Positions 62,871 to 64,000 of a stretch of DNA of 64,000 bases are shown here, one piece after another (the stretch's first letter is position 1; each line of letters opens with the position of its first letter). The notes beneath the pieces are model-generated. The model was not told the origin of the DNA and did not search any database. It was given only the letters and a program-made list of their open reading frames with translations. Location: NCBI RefSeq assembly GCF_030848805.1, contig NC_092358.1, positions 372,001-436,000 of the forward strand, given 5' to 3'. Source of the stretch: Temnothorax longispinosus (taxonomy: Eukaryota; Arthropoda; Insecta; Hymenoptera; Formicidae). A program made the translations under genes and the position numbers.

Positions 62871-63009
62871 ATGTTTATGCCTATACAAGCGCGATTATTT
62901 GCATAAGGAGTTATTGACCGAACCTATTTTCCTTAAATAGCTGTCTAATGCTGTCTTCGTATATAATAGCAGTGGTACGCAGGTGCTTACCAACACCTCG
63001 TGTTTCCCA

Positions 63010-63059
63010 GCCGTTTGCTCGGAGACGAAGGAACGGCTGCATTCTTTCGCTCTGTACAC
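63010..63059. repeat. second copy of the 50-base segment found inside the foldback element
   Basis: CCGTTTGCTCGGAGACGAAG, then GAACGGCTGCATTCTTTCGC, then TCTGTACAC matches 62776-62830 almost exactly. The 62776 copy has an extra CGAAGG repeat. The distance between copies is about 230 bases. Confidence 0.85.
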
Positions 63060-63206
63060 AACGATGTCCCCTTTCGTCATCGAATCTCACGATCAATGCT
63101 CCACGATTTCTTGGCATTCGGTATCGTCGACGCGACTATATATAGCCGAATTCCATTCCACCAAAATGGAATCTTTTATGTAATCGAGGTAGTCTAAATT
63201 TAATAG

Positions 63207-63256
63207 TTTATTACACAAAAGCCTTCTTTTCACACTTTATTACACAAAAGCCTTCT
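63207..63256. repeat. short tandem repeat of a 21-base unit
   Basis: TTTATTACACAAAAGCCTTCT occurs twice, at 63207-63227 and 63236-63256, separated by TTTCACAC. It is a small local duplication. Confidence 0.85.
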
Positions 63257-64000
63257 CAAAAGTTCTTTTCTGTGGTAAACATGTTTCTTTGGTAATATGT
63301 TACGCGATCGCATTTATGCGCACGTATAACGAATGAATAGCAAGAACGGCATCAATAACGCGGAATAAAAAATTATAAACATGTTATAAAAAAATAATTC
63401 CTTTCTAAAAAAAAATTAATTAAATTTTAATCTGTTACATTGTGAGTCTGTTATATAATCTACTATAAATATACGACCGATGTAAATGTTTGGCACACCG
63501 GAACTAGTATGAAATTTGAATTGCAGATTAAGAGAAAATTTAAAGGAGACGATGATGAAACTAAATAATATAATCATATATGTCATAGGCCATAATCGCG
63601 TATATGTTATAGGTACCATAAGCGGTTGGAACACTTTTGTTTTCTAATGCAGACAAATCTAACGCCGTGCAACGTTTAATTTATCGTATAGCCGCGCCAA
63701 TAACAACACTCGCAACCTGCACCGAAGTATGTATGACGTAATACATGACTGCCGGCGACCGGCAACCTTGTGAATCCGGCCTACGAGAGCCTGAAAATTA
63801 GCTTAATTATGTTGCACCGATTTCTTGAGCGAGCGCGGCGTATCGCAATACTTAACGCTCGTTGACACGAATCACCATTTTTTTATTGCAACCTTTCAAT
63901 CCTGCTAAAACAATGCGTGTCGTTAACCCGATTTGCGTGCACAACCGTGATAACTTGTTTGACCCTGGAAAGCAACTTTTCTTACGGCTTACTTGTGCTC

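Larger units (their letters stand above)
61506..64000. other. right-hand end of the window upstream of the visible PDSS1 exons
   Basis: It should contain, or lead to, the missing 5' exon(s) of PDSS1, but no frame here reads as a convincing mitochondrial presequence joined by a donor. It holds the large palindrome at 62463-62870 and the duplicated segments listed separately. I see no other gene. Confidence 0.45.

Noticed and set aside
1..64000. CRISPR array, bacterial operon, phage or defence island
   Set aside because: The window is clearly animal nuclear DNA with spliced genes. No regularly spaced repeats were seen.

Overview
This is a eukaryotic, insect-type window: split genes with GT-AG introns, long AT-rich intergenic DNA, high CpG, many short inverted-repeat elements and no bacterial operon signals. 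Repeated GGTTAG-like motifs near gene starts, the overall base texture and the gene set point to a hymenopteran, plausibly an ant. That assignment is an inference.

From left to right: (1) Three claudin/PMP22-like four-pass membrane proteins lie in tandem on the + strand (91-6415). (2) A minus-strand gene starts at 20251 and runs left to at least 7145. It encodes a pseudouridine-5'-phosphate glycosidase fused to a PfkB-type (pseudouridine) kinase. A 10.4-kb intron (8060-18479) splits the kinase half and contains a complete + strand tetraspanin gene (CDS 12209-14472) with a GC-rich probable promoter and 5'UTR tract. The C-terminal kinase exons were not found in the window. (3) Urate oxidase lies on the + strand (23674-25545, short first exon not found), bordered and interrupted by MITE-like inverted repeats. 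(4) A possible small basic + strand ORF (25972-26433) runs tail-to-tail with a five-exon minus-strand gene (26707-28343) for a 173-residue secreted protein of unknown function. I assembled that gene by eye; its exons are too small to stand out as ORFs. (5) A 19-exon + strand protogenin-like receptor spans 33675-39619, with signal peptide, 4 Ig domains, 5 FN3 domains, one TM segment and a cytoplasmic tail. (6) A minus-strand extended-SDR (epimerase-like) gene lies at 45977-47932. (7) Minus-strand decaprenyl-diphosphate synthase subunit 1 (ubiquinone side-chain synthesis) spans 51261-61505, with its transit-peptide exon(s) not found.

The genes do not form one system. The only thematic neighbours are the divergent pseudouridine-catabolism and urate-oxidase genes, both in nucleobase breakdown. 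Exon boundaries below were deduced by hand from GT/AG sites, reading-phase continuity and recognised family motifs. No alignment or transcript data were available. The stretches between genes hold several MITE-like or foldback elements, microsatellites, a tandem duplication and a tRNA-derived SINE-like fragment. Everything else there looks like plain AT-rich non-coding DNA to me.
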